From contig JAJEJC010000008.1 of the NCBI GenBank assembly GCA_022828105.1, positions 372,001-436,000 on the forward strand: 64,000 nucleotides of DNA, given 5' to 3'. Below are positions 36,206 to 44,122 of this stretch, one piece after another (the first letter of the stretch is position 1; every line of letters starts with the position of its first letter). The position numbers and the translations under genes are program-made. The notes beneath the pieces are model-generated. The model had not been told where the DNA came from. It worked only from the letters and a program-made list of their open reading frames with translations, and did not search any database. The DNA is from Dehalococcoidia bacterium (lineage in GTDB: Bacteria > Chloroflexota > Dehalococcoidia > Bin125).

Positions 36206-36344
36206 AAGTCGGCCCCGCGTAGGCGGGGCCTGAGAGCGCCCACCTCCCGGCCGCGCCTCCGCCTCACTCAAGGTCGGCCCCGCGCAGGCGGGGCCTTGCA
36301 GTGCCCATCTGGTCGAGGGCCCCCGCCTGCGCGGGGGCGACTTT
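36206..36344. repeat. three copies of GC palindrome family 2
   Basis: Two same-orientation hairpins, GGCCCCGC-GTAG-GCGGGGCC (36211-36230) and GGCCCCGC-GCAG-GCGGGGCC (36276-36295), and one inverted copy at about 36319-36344 that is the reverse complement of the hairpin after clpC (1097-1118). They fill most of the 289-bp gap after the SirB1-like gene. Arms differ by paired changes (GGCCCC/GGGGCC versus GCCCCC/GGGGGC). Confidence 0.8.
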
Positions 36345-36388
36345 CCTTGGGGCTGCGTCGATCGTCAGCGACAGCCTGGCGTTTCCGC

Positions 36389-36394
36389 TATATT
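36389..36394 (+). promoter_or_regulatory. candidate -10 box TATATT before yjbQ
   Basis: TATATT matches TATAAT at five of six positions. It lies 21 nt before an in-frame ATG at 36416 and 90 nt before the ATG at 36485, so it does not settle the yjbQ start. Confidence 0.4.
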
Positions 36395-36484
36395 CAAACG
36401 TGGCGGTCGTCGGGAATGCTGCAACCGACGGTCCGGTCTTCATTCTTCATCCGATCATCTCGCAGCCTGAGAAACCAAAGGGGA

Positions 36485-37006
36485 ATGGCCAACGCGACAG
36501 CCCTGCGCAGCGTCAATGGGGCTGTGCCGAACAGCGAAGTGCCTGCCAACGCCTTCCGTCACATCCACGACGAGCTTCGATACCGCACCGAAGATGGTCC
36601 GTCGTTCCGTGACATCACCGAAGAGGTGCGCGCCATTGTGCATCAATCCGGGGTCGGCTTCGGGCAGGTCTCGGTGTTCTCACAGCACACGACCGCTGCC
36701 ATCATCCTGCAGGAGCACGAACCGTTGCTCCTCGACGACCTCCGCGACCGGTTGATCGCATGGGCTCCGCCCGGCGTTTACTACCGGCACAACGACTTCG
36801 AGATCCGAACCGTCAACATGCACGAGAACGAGCCCGAGAATGGCCACTCGCATGTCCAGCACATGATTCTGGGCACGTCCGAGACCATTCCCGTGCTCAG
36901 CGGCGATCTGCACATCGGAGAGTTCCAATCGATCTTCCTGGTCGAACTCGACGAATCGCGCGATCGGCGAGTCAGTGTGACGGTGCTCGGAGTCCCCGGC
37001 GAGTAG
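36485..37006 (+). CDS. yjbQ: YjbQ family protein (UPF0047)
   Basis: 173 aa from the ATG at 36485; a longer start at 36416 would add 23 residues outside the conserved region. The family core is complete: FRDITEEVRAIVHQSGVGFG, VFSQHTTAAIILQEHEP, YYRHND, a NGHSHVQHMILGTSETIPV segment with the conserved His pair and GEFQSIFLVELDESRDR. These beta-sandwich trimers bind metal through the His residues. Some have weak thiamine-phosphate synthase activity, but the true role is unsettled. Repeats lie upstream; MidA follows 85 bp on. Confidence 0.88.
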   Translation: MANATALRSVNGAVPNSEVPANAFRHIHDELRYRTEDGPSFRDITEEVRAIVHQSGVGFGQVSVFSQHTTAAIILQEHEPLLLDDLRDRLIAWAPPGVYYRHNDFEIRTVNMHENEPENGHSHVQHMILGTSETIPVLSGDLHIGEFQSIFLVELDESRDRRVSVTVLGVPGE

Positions 37007-37078
37007 GTCGAGGCAGACCCGGAGCCCATCAGGGACCCAACCAGCGACCGCCTCGGCATCCGCCGGGGCGGTCGTTCG

Positions 37079-37084
37079 TATACT
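37079..37084 (+). promoter_or_regulatory. -10 box TATACT 7 nt before the midA-like start (leaderless pattern)
   Basis: TATACT matches TATAAT at five of six positions. It ends 7 nt before the ATG at 37092, and the spacer CAACCCC has no Shine-Dalgarno character. Transcription would begin at or next to the start codon. Confidence 0.5.
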
Positions 37085-37091
37085 CAACCCC

Positions 37092-38255
37092 ATGTCCTCC
37101 GGCGGCCCGGCGACCTTCGACCCACTGGCCGTGACGCGGCCGACGCCCGACACGCCGCTGGCCCGCATCCTCGCCGAGCGCATCCGCACCGATGGTCCAC
37201 TGAGCTTCCGCGACTGGATGGATGCGTGCCTCTATCACCCCGATCTGGGTTACTACCGCCGCGGTCAACCAACCGTCGGCCGCGAGGGAGACTTCCTGAC
37301 CAGTCCCGAAGTGCATCCGCTCTTCGGCGCAGCGCTGGGACATGTGGCGGTCGCACTCTGGCACTCGATGAATCGGCCGAGCCCGATGCGCGTGACCGAA
37401 GTCGGTCCCGGCACCGGCGCACTGGCCGAGTCGATGCTTAATCAGATCGGCGCGAACGAGCCGGATCTGCTCAGCGCGATCGAACTCACCCTGGTCGAGC
37501 CGGACGAACAAGCCGCCGACGCCCAGCACCGGCGGCTTGCGCACTTCCGCGGCATCAGTCACGCTCCGTCGATTTCCCGGCTCCAGCCGGGCCAGCAGTT
37601 CGTGTTCGCCAACGAACTGCTCGACGCCGTACCTGTGCATCTGCTCCAGGTCGTCGACGGCGATTGGCGGGAGTGCGACGTCGACCATTCGCCCGGCCGG
37701 GGCTTCCGGCTCCGCCCGGGAGCAGTCGCCGACGAACCGTTGCGTGAGACCCTGAGCGACGTCCAGCCCTCTGACGGGCTGGTCGCTGAGGTTTCGCCCG
37801 AACGCGGCGAAATCATCTGCGCGCTCGGACGCGCAGTCGCCGAACCCGGCCTCCTGCTGCTGTTCGACTACGGCTATCGACGCGAGCGTCTCTATGCGCC
37901 GTGGCGGCGACAGGGCACGCTGATGACGTTTCGCAAGCACGTGCCAGGCGACGATCCGCTCGCCTATCCAGGCGAACAGGACATCACCTGCCACATTGAT
38001 ATCGACCAGGTGGAGGAACACGCGCTGGCCTCGGGCCTCACACCATTGGCCGAGCTGTCCCAGTCCGAGTGGTTGCACCAACTCGGCGCAGCGCTGTTCC
38101 CGGCCGTCGCCGACGCGGACGGTAGCACGGCCGCCTATCTTGCTGCCCGCCGCGCCGCGGAGACGCTCACCGATCCCGCGGGCCTGGGCCGAGTTGCCGT
38201 GCTGGGCTACACGCGAGGTGAGATCCCGACATTGCCGGGCTGGACGTCGAGATGA
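37092..38255 (+). CDS. MidA/NDUFAF7-like SAM-dependent protein methyltransferase
   Basis: 387 aa of the DUF185/MidA family. Signatures are the N-terminal SFRDWMDACLYHPDLGYYRRG, GDFLTSPEVHPLFGAALG, the SAM site VTEVGPGTGALAESML, FVFANELLDAVPVHLL and GLLLLFDYGYRRERLYAPWR. Mitochondrial NDUFAF7 dimethylates an Arg in complex I subunit NDUFS2; bacterial homologues are less studied. No complex I genes are in the window. The stop overlaps the peroxiredoxin start by 4 bp, so the two are coupled. Confidence 0.88.
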   Translation: MSSGGPATFDPLAVTRPTPDTPLARILAERIRTDGPLSFRDWMDACLYHPDLGYYRRGQPTVGREGDFLTSPEVHPLFGAALGHVAVALWHSMNRPSPMRVTEVGPGTGALAESMLNQIGANEPDLLSAIELTLVEPDEQAADAQHRRLAHFRGISHAPSISRLQPGQQFVFANELLDAVPVHLLQVVDGDWRECDVDHSPGRGFRLRPGAVADEPLRETLSDVQPSDGLVAEVSPERGEIICALGRAVAEPGLLLLFDYGYRRERLYAPWRRQGTLMTFRKHVPGDDPLAYPGEQDITCHIDIDQVEEHALASGLTPLAELSQSEWLHQLGAALFPAVADADGSTAAYLAARRAAETLTDPAGLGRVAVLGYTRGEIPTLPGWTSR

Positions 38256-38683
38256 TCGAAGCAGGCGACCAACTCCCCGACACGAACCTCAACCTCAACG
38301 CGTACCTCGGCGAGGGTCCGCTCGTGGTGCTCTTCTACACGGAGGCGGCGACGCCGCTTTGCACCCAGCAACTCTGCTCGTTCCGCGACGACGAAGAGAT
38401 GATCCTCGAGCTCAACGCCTCGGTCGTCGCCGTCTCCAGCGATCCGCCCGATGTCCTGGAACGCTTCAAGAGCGAGCATCGCCTCCCGTTCCCGCTGCTC
38501 TCGGATCCCGAGCTCAACGCGGCGAGGGCATTCGGCGTCGACGATGTCGACAGCAAGCGCGCTCGCCGCGCCGCCTTCGTCGCCGATGCGCAGGGGATCG
38601 TCACGCTGGCAATCCCCTTCTACCAGCCGAACAACCTCGACGACTATCAACGCATCTTCGAGGCGCTGGGACTGGACATCTAG
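38252..38683 (+). CDS. bcp: Bcp/PrxQ-type peroxiredoxin
   Basis: A 143-aa thioredoxin-fold peroxidase. The active site is YTEAATPLCTQQLCSFRD: peroxidatic Cys37 and a second Cys42 five residues on, as in PrxQ enzymes that form an intramolecular disulfide reduced by thioredoxin (trxA is at 61942). The usual Gly after Pro is replaced by Leu. VVAVSSDPPDVLERF and LPFPLLSDPE follow. It overlaps the MidA-like gene by 4 bp, and its last base is the first base of the next GTG. Confidence 0.88.
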   Translation: MIEAGDQLPDTNLNLNAYLGEGPLVVLFYTEAATPLCTQQLCSFRDDEEMILELNASVVAVSSDPPDVLERFKSEHRLPFPLLSDPELNAARAFGVDDVDSKRARRAAFVADAQGIVTLAIPFYQPNNLDDYQRIFEALGLDI

Positions 38684-39858
38684 TGTTCGCTGCCTTCGAC
38701 GCGCATGCCGACACGATCCTCAACGAGCAGATCACAATCTGCGAAATCCCTGCGCCGACGCACCAGGAAACGGCGCGCGCGGATTATGTTCAGCGGCAAT
38801 TGGCGGCGATCGGGCTTGCAGTCCAGCAAGACGAGGTCGGCAACGTCATCGCCCGGCATCCCGATCCGGCGCCCAACCCGCTCGTGCTGAGCGCGCACCT
38901 CGACACCGTCTTCCGACCCGACCAGGCCGTCGCCGTCGCTCGTCCCGGACAACCGAATCCCTACCGAACCGGCGAGATCGTTCCCGAGAGCGAGTACCAC
39001 GCTCCCGGCATCTCCGACGCCGCAGCCGGGCTCGCCGCGATGCTCGCCGTGGCGCGCGCACTGAGCGGCAACGAGGCGCAGCGGCAGATGCTATACCTGG
39101 CCACGGTTGGCGAGGAAGGACGCGGCGATCTGCGCGGGGCGCGCCAGTTCTGCAGCTCGCCGCTGGGCCGTTCCGCCCGCGCATTCATCACCATCGACCA
39201 TTCCGATCCCGGCACCATTGTCCACAGCGGGATCGGCTCCCGCCGCTACAACGTCCAGTACCGCAGCAGCGGCGGACATAGCTGGGCCCACTTCGGGCGC
39301 TACAACCCGGCCTTTGCCCTCGCCGCCGCAGCCGATCGCCTCGCCGACATCCGCACGCCAAGCAGTCCCCGCACGACCTTCAACGTCGGCGTCGTCCAGG
39401 GCGGAGCAACCGTCAACGCCATTCCCGAGCTCGCCCAGATGGACGTAGACCTGCGCAGCGAGTCACCCGAGCAGCTCGATCTGCTCGACGCCGATCTGCA
39501 GGAGAGCATCCGGCACGGGCACGAAAAGGAGCTGCGACGCCGCGCTCCGGGCGCGCTCGACCCGGTCGTCACCCGGATTGGAGATCGACCCGCCGGCACG
39601 ACGCCGCCCGACTCGGCGCTGGTCGCGGCCGCCCGCGCCGCGCTCGAAGATGAGGACCTGCAGCCCCGACTGATCGCCGCTTCGACCGACGCCAACGCGG
39701 CGATCGCGGCCGGCATACCCGCGATCGCAATGTGCTGGGGCGGCCGCTCCGACAACCAGCACAGCGTCCGCGAGTGGTTCGATCCCACCGATCGCAGCCG
39801 CTCGCTGCGCGTGATCGCCAAGACCCTGCTCACTCTTGCCGGGTCGGAGGCTGGATAG
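38683..39858 (+). CDS. M20-family metallopeptidase/deacylase
   Basis: 391 aa from a GTG that shares one base with the TAG of the peroxiredoxin gene. Metal and catalytic motifs of the M20 family: LSAHLDTVF (first His, Asp), GISDAAAGLAAML (bridging Asp), VGEEGRGDLRGAR (catalytic Glu pair) and ITIDHSDPG (Asp), with a final His in GGRSDNQHS. The lid/dimerisation domain lies between (HSWAHFGRYNPAFALA). Longer in-frame starts overlap the two previous genes and are not used. It probably cleaves a dipeptide or N-acyl amino acid. Confidence 0.87.
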   Translation: MFAAFDAHADTILNEQITICEIPAPTHQETARADYVQRQLAAIGLAVQQDEVGNVIARHPDPAPNPLVLSAHLDTVFRPDQAVAVARPGQPNPYRTGEIVPESEYHAPGISDAAAGLAAMLAVARALSGNEAQRQMLYLATVGEEGRGDLRGARQFCSSPLGRSARAFITIDHSDPGTIVHSGIGSRRYNVQYRSSGGHSWAHFGRYNPAFALAAAADRLADIRTPSSPRTTFNVGVVQGGATVNAIPELAQMDVDLRSESPEQLDLLDADLQESIRHGHEKELRRRAPGALDPVVTRIGDRPAGTTPPDSALVAAARAALEDEDLQPRLIAASTDANAAIAAGIPAIAMCWGGRSDNQHSVREWFDPTDRSRSLRVIAKTLLTLAGSEAG

Positions 39859-39861
39859 ACT
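39856..39861 (+). promoter_or_regulatory. -10 box TAGACT 6 nt before the IscU-like start (leaderless pattern)
   Basis: TAGACT contains the stop codon of the M20 gene and ends 6 nt before the ATG at 39868. No Shine-Dalgarno sequence lies in GGACAC. Confidence 0.45.
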
Positions 39862-39867
39862 GGACAC

Positions 39868-40272
39868 ATGCCCGACGAAGACCTGCGCGCCTACAGCGAG
39901 ATCGTGATCGACCACTTTCAGCATCCGCGCAACGCCGGGGTGCTGGACGACGCCAACGCCGTCGGCGAGGATCGCAATCCCGTCTGCGGCGACCACATGA
40001 AACTGATGCTGCGGATCAACGCGGGCGAAATCGCCGAGGCCCGCTTCCAGACTCGCGGCTGCCCCGCCGCCATCGCGACCAGCAGCATGGCGACCGTCGT
40101 GCTCACAGGCATGAACGTCGAGGACGCGGCCCAGCTCAAGCGGCAGGATTTCGTCGACGCCGTCGGCGGCCTGCCCAAGGCCAAGATCCACTGTTCGGTG
40201 CTGGCCGCCGCGGCGCTGAAGCAGGCGCTCAGCCACTACTGCTCCCAGACTCCGGCCAGCCAGTCCGCGTGA
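39868..40272 (+). CDS. IscU/NifU/SufU-type Fe-S scaffold
   Basis: 134 aa. The three cluster-ligand cysteines stand in NPVCGDHMKL (Cys40, followed by the conserved Asp), RGCPAAIATSS (Cys65) and KIHCSVLAAAAL (Cys109). The opening YSEIVIDHFQHPRNAGVL is the IscU/SufU signature. It lacks the insertion of Gram-positive SufU. Scaffolds pass nascent 2Fe-2S or 4Fe-4S clusters to apoproteins; molybdenum hydroxylases need such clusters. The TGA overlaps the GTG of the CoxM-like gene, which supports this link. No IscS/SufS is in the window. Confidence 0.9.
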   Translation: MPDEDLRAYSEIVIDHFQHPRNAGVLDDANAVGEDRNPVCGDHMKLMLRINAGEIAEARFQTRGCPAAIATSSMATVVLTGMNVEDAAQLKRQDFVDAVGGLPKAKIHCSVLAAAALKQALSHYCSQTPASQSA

Positions 40273-40919
40273 ACGAGCTGCGCTTCCCGCTCAACCGCTC
40301 CGTGCTGGACCTGCAGAGCCAGGGCGAGAACGCGATCAACGATTGGTTCTCCTTTTCCAACTCGGTCACGACCATCCGCATCTGCCTCGAGGACCCCGCA
40401 CAACACGGGCTGGCGGCTGCCTTGATTGTGCTCGACGCTCAGTTGGAGTTGGTGGACGGCAAGGCCGTACACCTCGACGAGCGACTGCTCGACACCGGCG
40501 GCGTCGACATCGATGGACGCGAGGGCGCAGCGGCGGCGACGGAACTGGTCCTCCCGCGAATCCCTCGCGGGGCGCATACGGCCAGTGCCGCGACGAAGCA
40601 CGACCCTGACCTCAGCGCGTCCGCTCGCCTCTCGCTCAACGGCGATGCCGCGGTCGTACTGGCCGGCGTCGCGCCGCACCCGATCCGCGCACGCCAGATC
40701 GAGTCTGCCGTACGCGGACGACAGCTCTCCGACCGGGTGATCGACCTCGCCGCGCAGACCGCGCGGAGCGAGGCGCAGCCGTACGGTGTCGGCGACCTCA
40801 CCAACGCCACCGCTGTGGACAATGTGGAAGACGCAGTCAAGCGCCTGTTCCGACGCCTCCGAGACCGGATCGACGAAGCACAGCCTCATGATCGCCGCCA
40901 TCCTCCTCGCCGCCGGTGA
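40269..40919 (+). CDS. N-terminally truncated CoxM-like protein (CO_deh_flav_C domain)
   Basis: 216 aa from a GTG. The C-terminal 100 residues match the end domain of medium (FAD) subunits of CO/xanthine dehydrogenases: LAGVAPHPIRARQIESAVRG, ELVLPRIPRGAH before it, and the final helix VEDAVKRLFRRL. A short preceding part (LAAALIVLDAQLEL) resembles the end of the FAD-binding domain. The first ~120 residues of a normal CoxM, with the FAD-binding glycine motif, are absent; the upstream frame is the IscU-like gene, so this is not a mis-set start. Whether it binds FAD is doubtful. It overlaps mocA by 32 bp. Confidence 0.72.
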   Translation: MNELRFPLNRSVLDLQSQGENAINDWFSFSNSVTTIRICLEDPAQHGLAAALIVLDAQLELVDGKAVHLDERLLDTGGVDIDGREGAAAATELVLPRIPRGAHTASAATKHDPDLSASARLSLNGDAAVVLAGVAPHPIRARQIESAVRGRQLSDRVIDLAAQTARSEAQPYGVGDLTNATAVDNVEDAVKRLFRRLRDRIDEAQPHDRRHPPRRR

Positions 40920-41478
40920 GTCCACCCGCATGGAAGAGCCGAAGCAACTGCTCGACTGGCGCGGTCAACCGCTCGTCGCCGCTCAGGTGTCTGCACTGCT
41001 CGAAGCGGGCTGCCGACCGGTCGTTGTCGTGCTGGGAGCGCACGACCGCCAGGTTCGCGCCGCAATTCCCTCCCGTGCCGACGTACAGACCACAACCAAC
41101 CGCAACTGGCGTGCAGGCCGGGCCACGTCAATCCGCGCAGGCGCCCGCGCCGTGCCGTCGAGCGTCGACGCCGTGGTCGTCGTCTCCGTCGATCAACCAA
41201 CCGACGCCTCGGTTGTGGGGAAACTGGAGTCGGCACTGGTCCGCTCGCCCGACGCGCAGATCGCCGTGCCCCTGCACCACAGCCGCAACGGCCACCCGCC
41301 CATCTTCCACTCACGACTGCTCTCCGAGCTACAGCGCGTGACGGAGCGCCAGGAGGGGTTGCGGGAGCTCCGACGGCGTCACGCCGAGCGCACTATCTTC
41401 GTGGAGATGGACAACCCGATTGTGACACTCAACCTCAATACGCCCGACGCCTATCGCCGCGCGATTGCGCTCCTCTAA
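40888..41478 (+). CDS. mocA: MocA-like molybdenum cofactor cytidylyltransferase
   Basis: A 196-aa NTP-transferase. AAILLAAGESTRMEEPKQLL is the nucleotide-binding signature of MocA/MobA-like enzymes; VVVVLGAHDRQVRAAIP, VVVSVDQPTDASVV (metal Asp) and HSRNGHPPIFHSRLL (GHP motif) follow. MocA transfers CMP to molybdopterin to give the cytosine dinucleotide form used by CO-dehydrogenase-like and aldehyde oxidases. It begins within the last 32 bp of the CoxM-like gene. No catalytic (large) or 2Fe-2S (small) subunit is present here. Confidence 0.87.
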   Translation: MIAAILLAAGESTRMEEPKQLLDWRGQPLVAAQVSALLEAGCRPVVVVLGAHDRQVRAAIPSRADVQTTTNRNWRAGRATSIRAGARAVPSSVDAVVVVSVDQPTDASVVGKLESALVRSPDAQIAVPLHHSRNGHPPIFHSRLLSELQRVTERQEGLRELRRRHAERTIFVEMDNPIVTLNLNTPDAYRRAIALL

Positions 41479-41547
41479 ACTGCATCAGGTGCAAGAAATC
41501 GCGTTGACCCCCCAGCACCGCGCAACGGCCAAGGCAGGCGCGCCGGA

Positions 41548-41553
41548 TAGAGT
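41548..41553 (+). promoter_or_regulatory. -10 box TAGAGT before hpnH (leaderless-like)
   Basis: TAGAGT ends 9 nt before the ATG at 41563. No clear Shine-Dalgarno sequence; GGATGACTG is the spacer. TTGACC at 41504-41509 is too far for a -35 of this box. Confidence 0.4.
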
Positions 41554-41562
41554 GGATGACTG

Positions 41563-42570
41563 ATGGCCACACCGCTCAGACAAACGATCCAGGTCGGCAA
41601 GTACGTCGTCGGGCAGCAACTGCGCCGAACGGAACGCTATCCGCTCGTGCTGATGCTCGAACCGCTGCTGCAATGCAACCTGGAGTGCGCCGGCTGCGGC
41701 AAGATTCAACACCCCACCGACATCCTGCGCCGGCGCCTGACGCCGCAACAGTGCTGGGACGCGGTCGAGGAGTGCGGCGCGCCGGTCGTCGCCATCGCCG
41801 GCGGCGAGCCGCTAATCCACAACGACATCGTTGAGATCGCCAACGGCTTCACTGATCGCAAGAAGTTCGTCTACCTCTGCACCAACGCCATCCTGCTCGA
41901 GCGCAAGCTGCAGGATTTCGAGCCCAATCCCTATCTCACGTTCTCCGTCCACGTGGACGGCTTCGAGCAGGACCACGACGACTCCGTCTGCCGCGACGGC
42001 GTCTGGGATGTCGCCATCCGCGCGATCGAGGCGGCCAAGGCACGTGGCTTCCGCGTCACCACCAACAGCACGTTCTTCCTCGGCGCGCAGCCCGATCGCA
42101 TCCGGAAGATGTTCGACAAGCTGATGGAGATCGGCGTCGACGGCCTCATGATCTCGCCCGGCTACCCCTACGAGAAGGCTCCCGACCAGGAGCACTTCCT
42201 CGCCCGCAATCAGACCAAGGAACTGTTCCGCGAGATCCTCGACGACCCGCCCAGGCACTGGAAGTTCAATCACTCCGAACTCTTCCTCGATTTCCTCAAG
42301 GGAGAGATCGAGTACGACTGCACCCCGTGGGGCAACCCCACCTACACCGTCTTCGGCTGGCAGCGGCCCTGCTACCTGATGGACGAGGGCTATGCCGATA
42401 GCTGGCAAGAGTTGATCGACGAGACCGAGTGGGAGAACTACGGCGTTGCCTCGGGCAACCCCAAGTGCGTCGACTGCATGGTTCACTCGGGCTACGAAGC
42501 CTCGGCCGTGATCGACGCGACGACCAACGTCAAGGCCGGCCTGCGCAGTTTCGTCGGCTCGATTCGCTAG
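41563..42570 (+). CDS. hpnH: adenosylhopane synthase HpnH (radical SAM)
   Basis: 335 aa. The 4Fe-4S/SAM site is C38-x3-C42-x2-C45 in LEPLLQCNLECAGCGKIQHP, which is distinctive of HpnH. APVVAIAGGEPLIH (GGEP motif for SAM), LTFSVHVDGFEQDHD and C-terminal CYLMDEGYADSW and GNPKCVDCMVHSGYEASA also fit. HpnH joins a 5'-deoxyadenosyl radical to diploptene, the first step to extended, side-chain hopanoids. It lies 24 kb from shc, after mocA, with a TAGAGT box 9 nt before the start. Confidence 0.95.
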   Translation: MATPLRQTIQVGKYVVGQQLRRTERYPLVLMLEPLLQCNLECAGCGKIQHPTDILRRRLTPQQCWDAVEECGAPVVAIAGGEPLIHNDIVEIANGFTDRKKFVYLCTNAILLERKLQDFEPNPYLTFSVHVDGFEQDHDDSVCRDGVWDVAIRAIEAAKARGFRVTTNSTFFLGAQPDRIRKMFDKLMEIGVDGLMISPGYPYEKAPDQEHFLARNQTKELFREILDDPPRHWKFNHSELFLDFLKGEIEYDCTPWGNPTYTVFGWQRPCYLMDEGYADSWQELIDETEWENYGVASGNPKCVDCMVHSGYEASAVIDATTNVKAGLRSFVGSIR

Positions 42571-42695
42571 CGGCATTCACCTCATCGGGCTGCATCCTGC
42601 CTCGACAGAGTTCGAGTGTCTCTCGCTTCTGCAAGAATTCCAATCGACCGCGGCCCTGGCCGCAGCGGCGCGTTGTCGTGTAAGGAGATCTCACG

Positions 42696-44108
42696 GTGTC
42701 AAGACAAGAACCAGGCCCTGCGCCGACCATCGAGAGCCAACCGCCGACCCAACTTGCCCCGGCGATTCCACTGGAAGAAGTTGGCCGGATCGCCGACCGG
42801 GTCCAGGAACTGATCGCCGCCGGCAACGAAGCGGCGGCCTGGCAGCGACTGCGCCAGCTACATCCCGCCGATGTCGGGCTCATCCTTGCCGGGCTGCCGC
42901 GTACCAGCAGCGAGGCGCTGTTGGAGATCATGTCGCCGCAAACGGTGACCTGGATGTTGCATCACATGAACCCGGTCGAGGCCAGCCGACTCGGCGCTCG
43001 ACTAAGCATCCAGACCCTGTCGTTCGTGCTCGACCAGGTCAATCCCCGCCATGCCCTGACGGCCCTGCAGAGACTCCCCATTCGACGAGCGCGGGAAGTG
43101 GCCGAACAGTTGGACCAACCGATTGTTGACAACGAGCTGCTTGGTCAGGACCCCAACACTGCCGGCGCCCTGATGACCGATCTGTTTGTTGCCATTGAGG
43201 CCGACGCGCGCATCACCGAGTTGCGGACCGCGCTCGAGGCGCTGCAAGAGGACCGTAACCGGCTGACGTACCTCTATGTCCTCAACGCCGAGGGCATGCC
43301 GGAAAGCCAGATCTCCATGGTCGACCTGGCACTGGCATCGGCCGATGACACCGCCTCCTCAATCGCCGCTCCCTTGACCGCGGTCGTGTCCGTCGACACG
43401 CCGGCCCAGGAGTGCGCCCGGCTGCGGCGTCACTACAACCTGACCCAGCTACCCGTGATCGAAGGCAATCAGCTCATCGGCGTGATCTTGCCCGACGAAC
43501 TGCTCGGCGTCACCGTCGAAGAGGACACCCGCCAGATGCTCCAGGTCGCCAACGTTCCCGGAGAGCGCGCCGATGGCCCGATGGCCGCCTCGATTCGCAC
43601 TCGGCTGCCCTGGTTGACGATCAATCTGGCAACAACCTTCCTCGCCGCCGCCACGATCTCCCTCTTCGAATCCACGCTGGCACAGCTCGTCGTGCTTGCC
43701 GCATTTCTCCCGGTCGTCGCCGGACAGGGCGGGATCGGGGGGACGCAAACGCTCACGCTGATCGTCCGCGCCATCGCCCTGGGCGAACTCGTCGGCGTAC
43801 GGGCCAAGCGGCTGCTGGTCCGCGAGGCAATCCTCGGCCTGCTGCACGGAATCTGGCTCGGGTTGCTGGTCGCTGCCATCGCCGTGATCTGGCAAGACAA
43901 CCTGGGACTCGCGCTCGTGCTGGGATTCGCCATGCTCGGCAACATGGTGATCGCCGGAACCGTCGGCGCGGGCGTGCCGCTGCTCATGAGACGCGTCGGC
44001 ATCGATCCCGCCGTTGCCTCGGCCGTCGTTGTCACCACCTTCACCGACGTCTTCGGCTTCCTGCTCTTCCTCGGCATCGCCCAGGCCGCGATCAGCCTGC
44101 TCGTCTGA
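42696..44108 (+). CDS. mgtE: MgtE-type magnesium transporter
   Basis: 470 aa from a GTG with AAGGAG 8 nt upstream. Three MgtE parts are visible. Residues about 30-145 are an MgtE N-domain of helical repeats (LRQLHPADVGLILAGLP). Residues 150-285 are a CBS pair (GALMTDLFVAIEADARI; LTAVVSVDTPAQECARLRRH). Residues 300-470 are a five-helix channel with VVAGQGGIGGTQTLTLIVRAIALGEL. The channel motif has the Gly-rich bend that lines the Mg2+ pore. The usual Asn-Ala of GGNAGTQ is Ile-Gly here. I saw no M-box riboswitch in the 125-bp leader. Confidence 0.92.
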   Translation: MSRQEPGPAPTIESQPPTQLAPAIPLEEVGRIADRVQELIAAGNEAAAWQRLRQLHPADVGLILAGLPRTSSEALLEIMSPQTVTWMLHHMNPVEASRLGARLSIQTLSFVLDQVNPRHALTALQRLPIRRAREVAEQLDQPIVDNELLGQDPNTAGALMTDLFVAIEADARITELRTALEALQEDRNRLTYLYVLNAEGMPESQISMVDLALASADDTASSIAAPLTAVVSVDTPAQECARLRRHYNLTQLPVIEGNQLIGVILPDELLGVTVEEDTRQMLQVANVPGERADGPMAASIRTRLPWLTINLATTFLAAATISLFESTLAQLVVLAAFLPVVAGQGGIGGTQTLTLIVRAIALGELVGVRAKRLLVREAILGLLHGIWLGLLVAAIAVIWQDNLGLALVLGFAMLGNMVIAGTVGAGVPLLMRRVGIDPAVASAVVVTTFTDVFGFLLFLGIAQAAISLLV

Positions 44109-44122
44109 CCCCCGCGCGGCGT

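Noticed and set aside
36206-36344. CRISPR array
   Set aside because: Three palindromic units in mixed orientation, uneven spacing and varying arms; no regular repeat-spacer pattern and no cas genes.
39732-40268. In-frame extension that would make the CoxM-like protein full length
   Set aside because: The translation upstream of 40269 is a shadow of the M20 and IscU-like genes and shows no FAD-binding motif.
42571-42695. M-box (ykoK) magnesium riboswitch before mgtE
   Set aside because: The leader is only 125 bp, and I see none of the conserved M-box loops; only a small GCGGCC/GGCCGC dyad is present.
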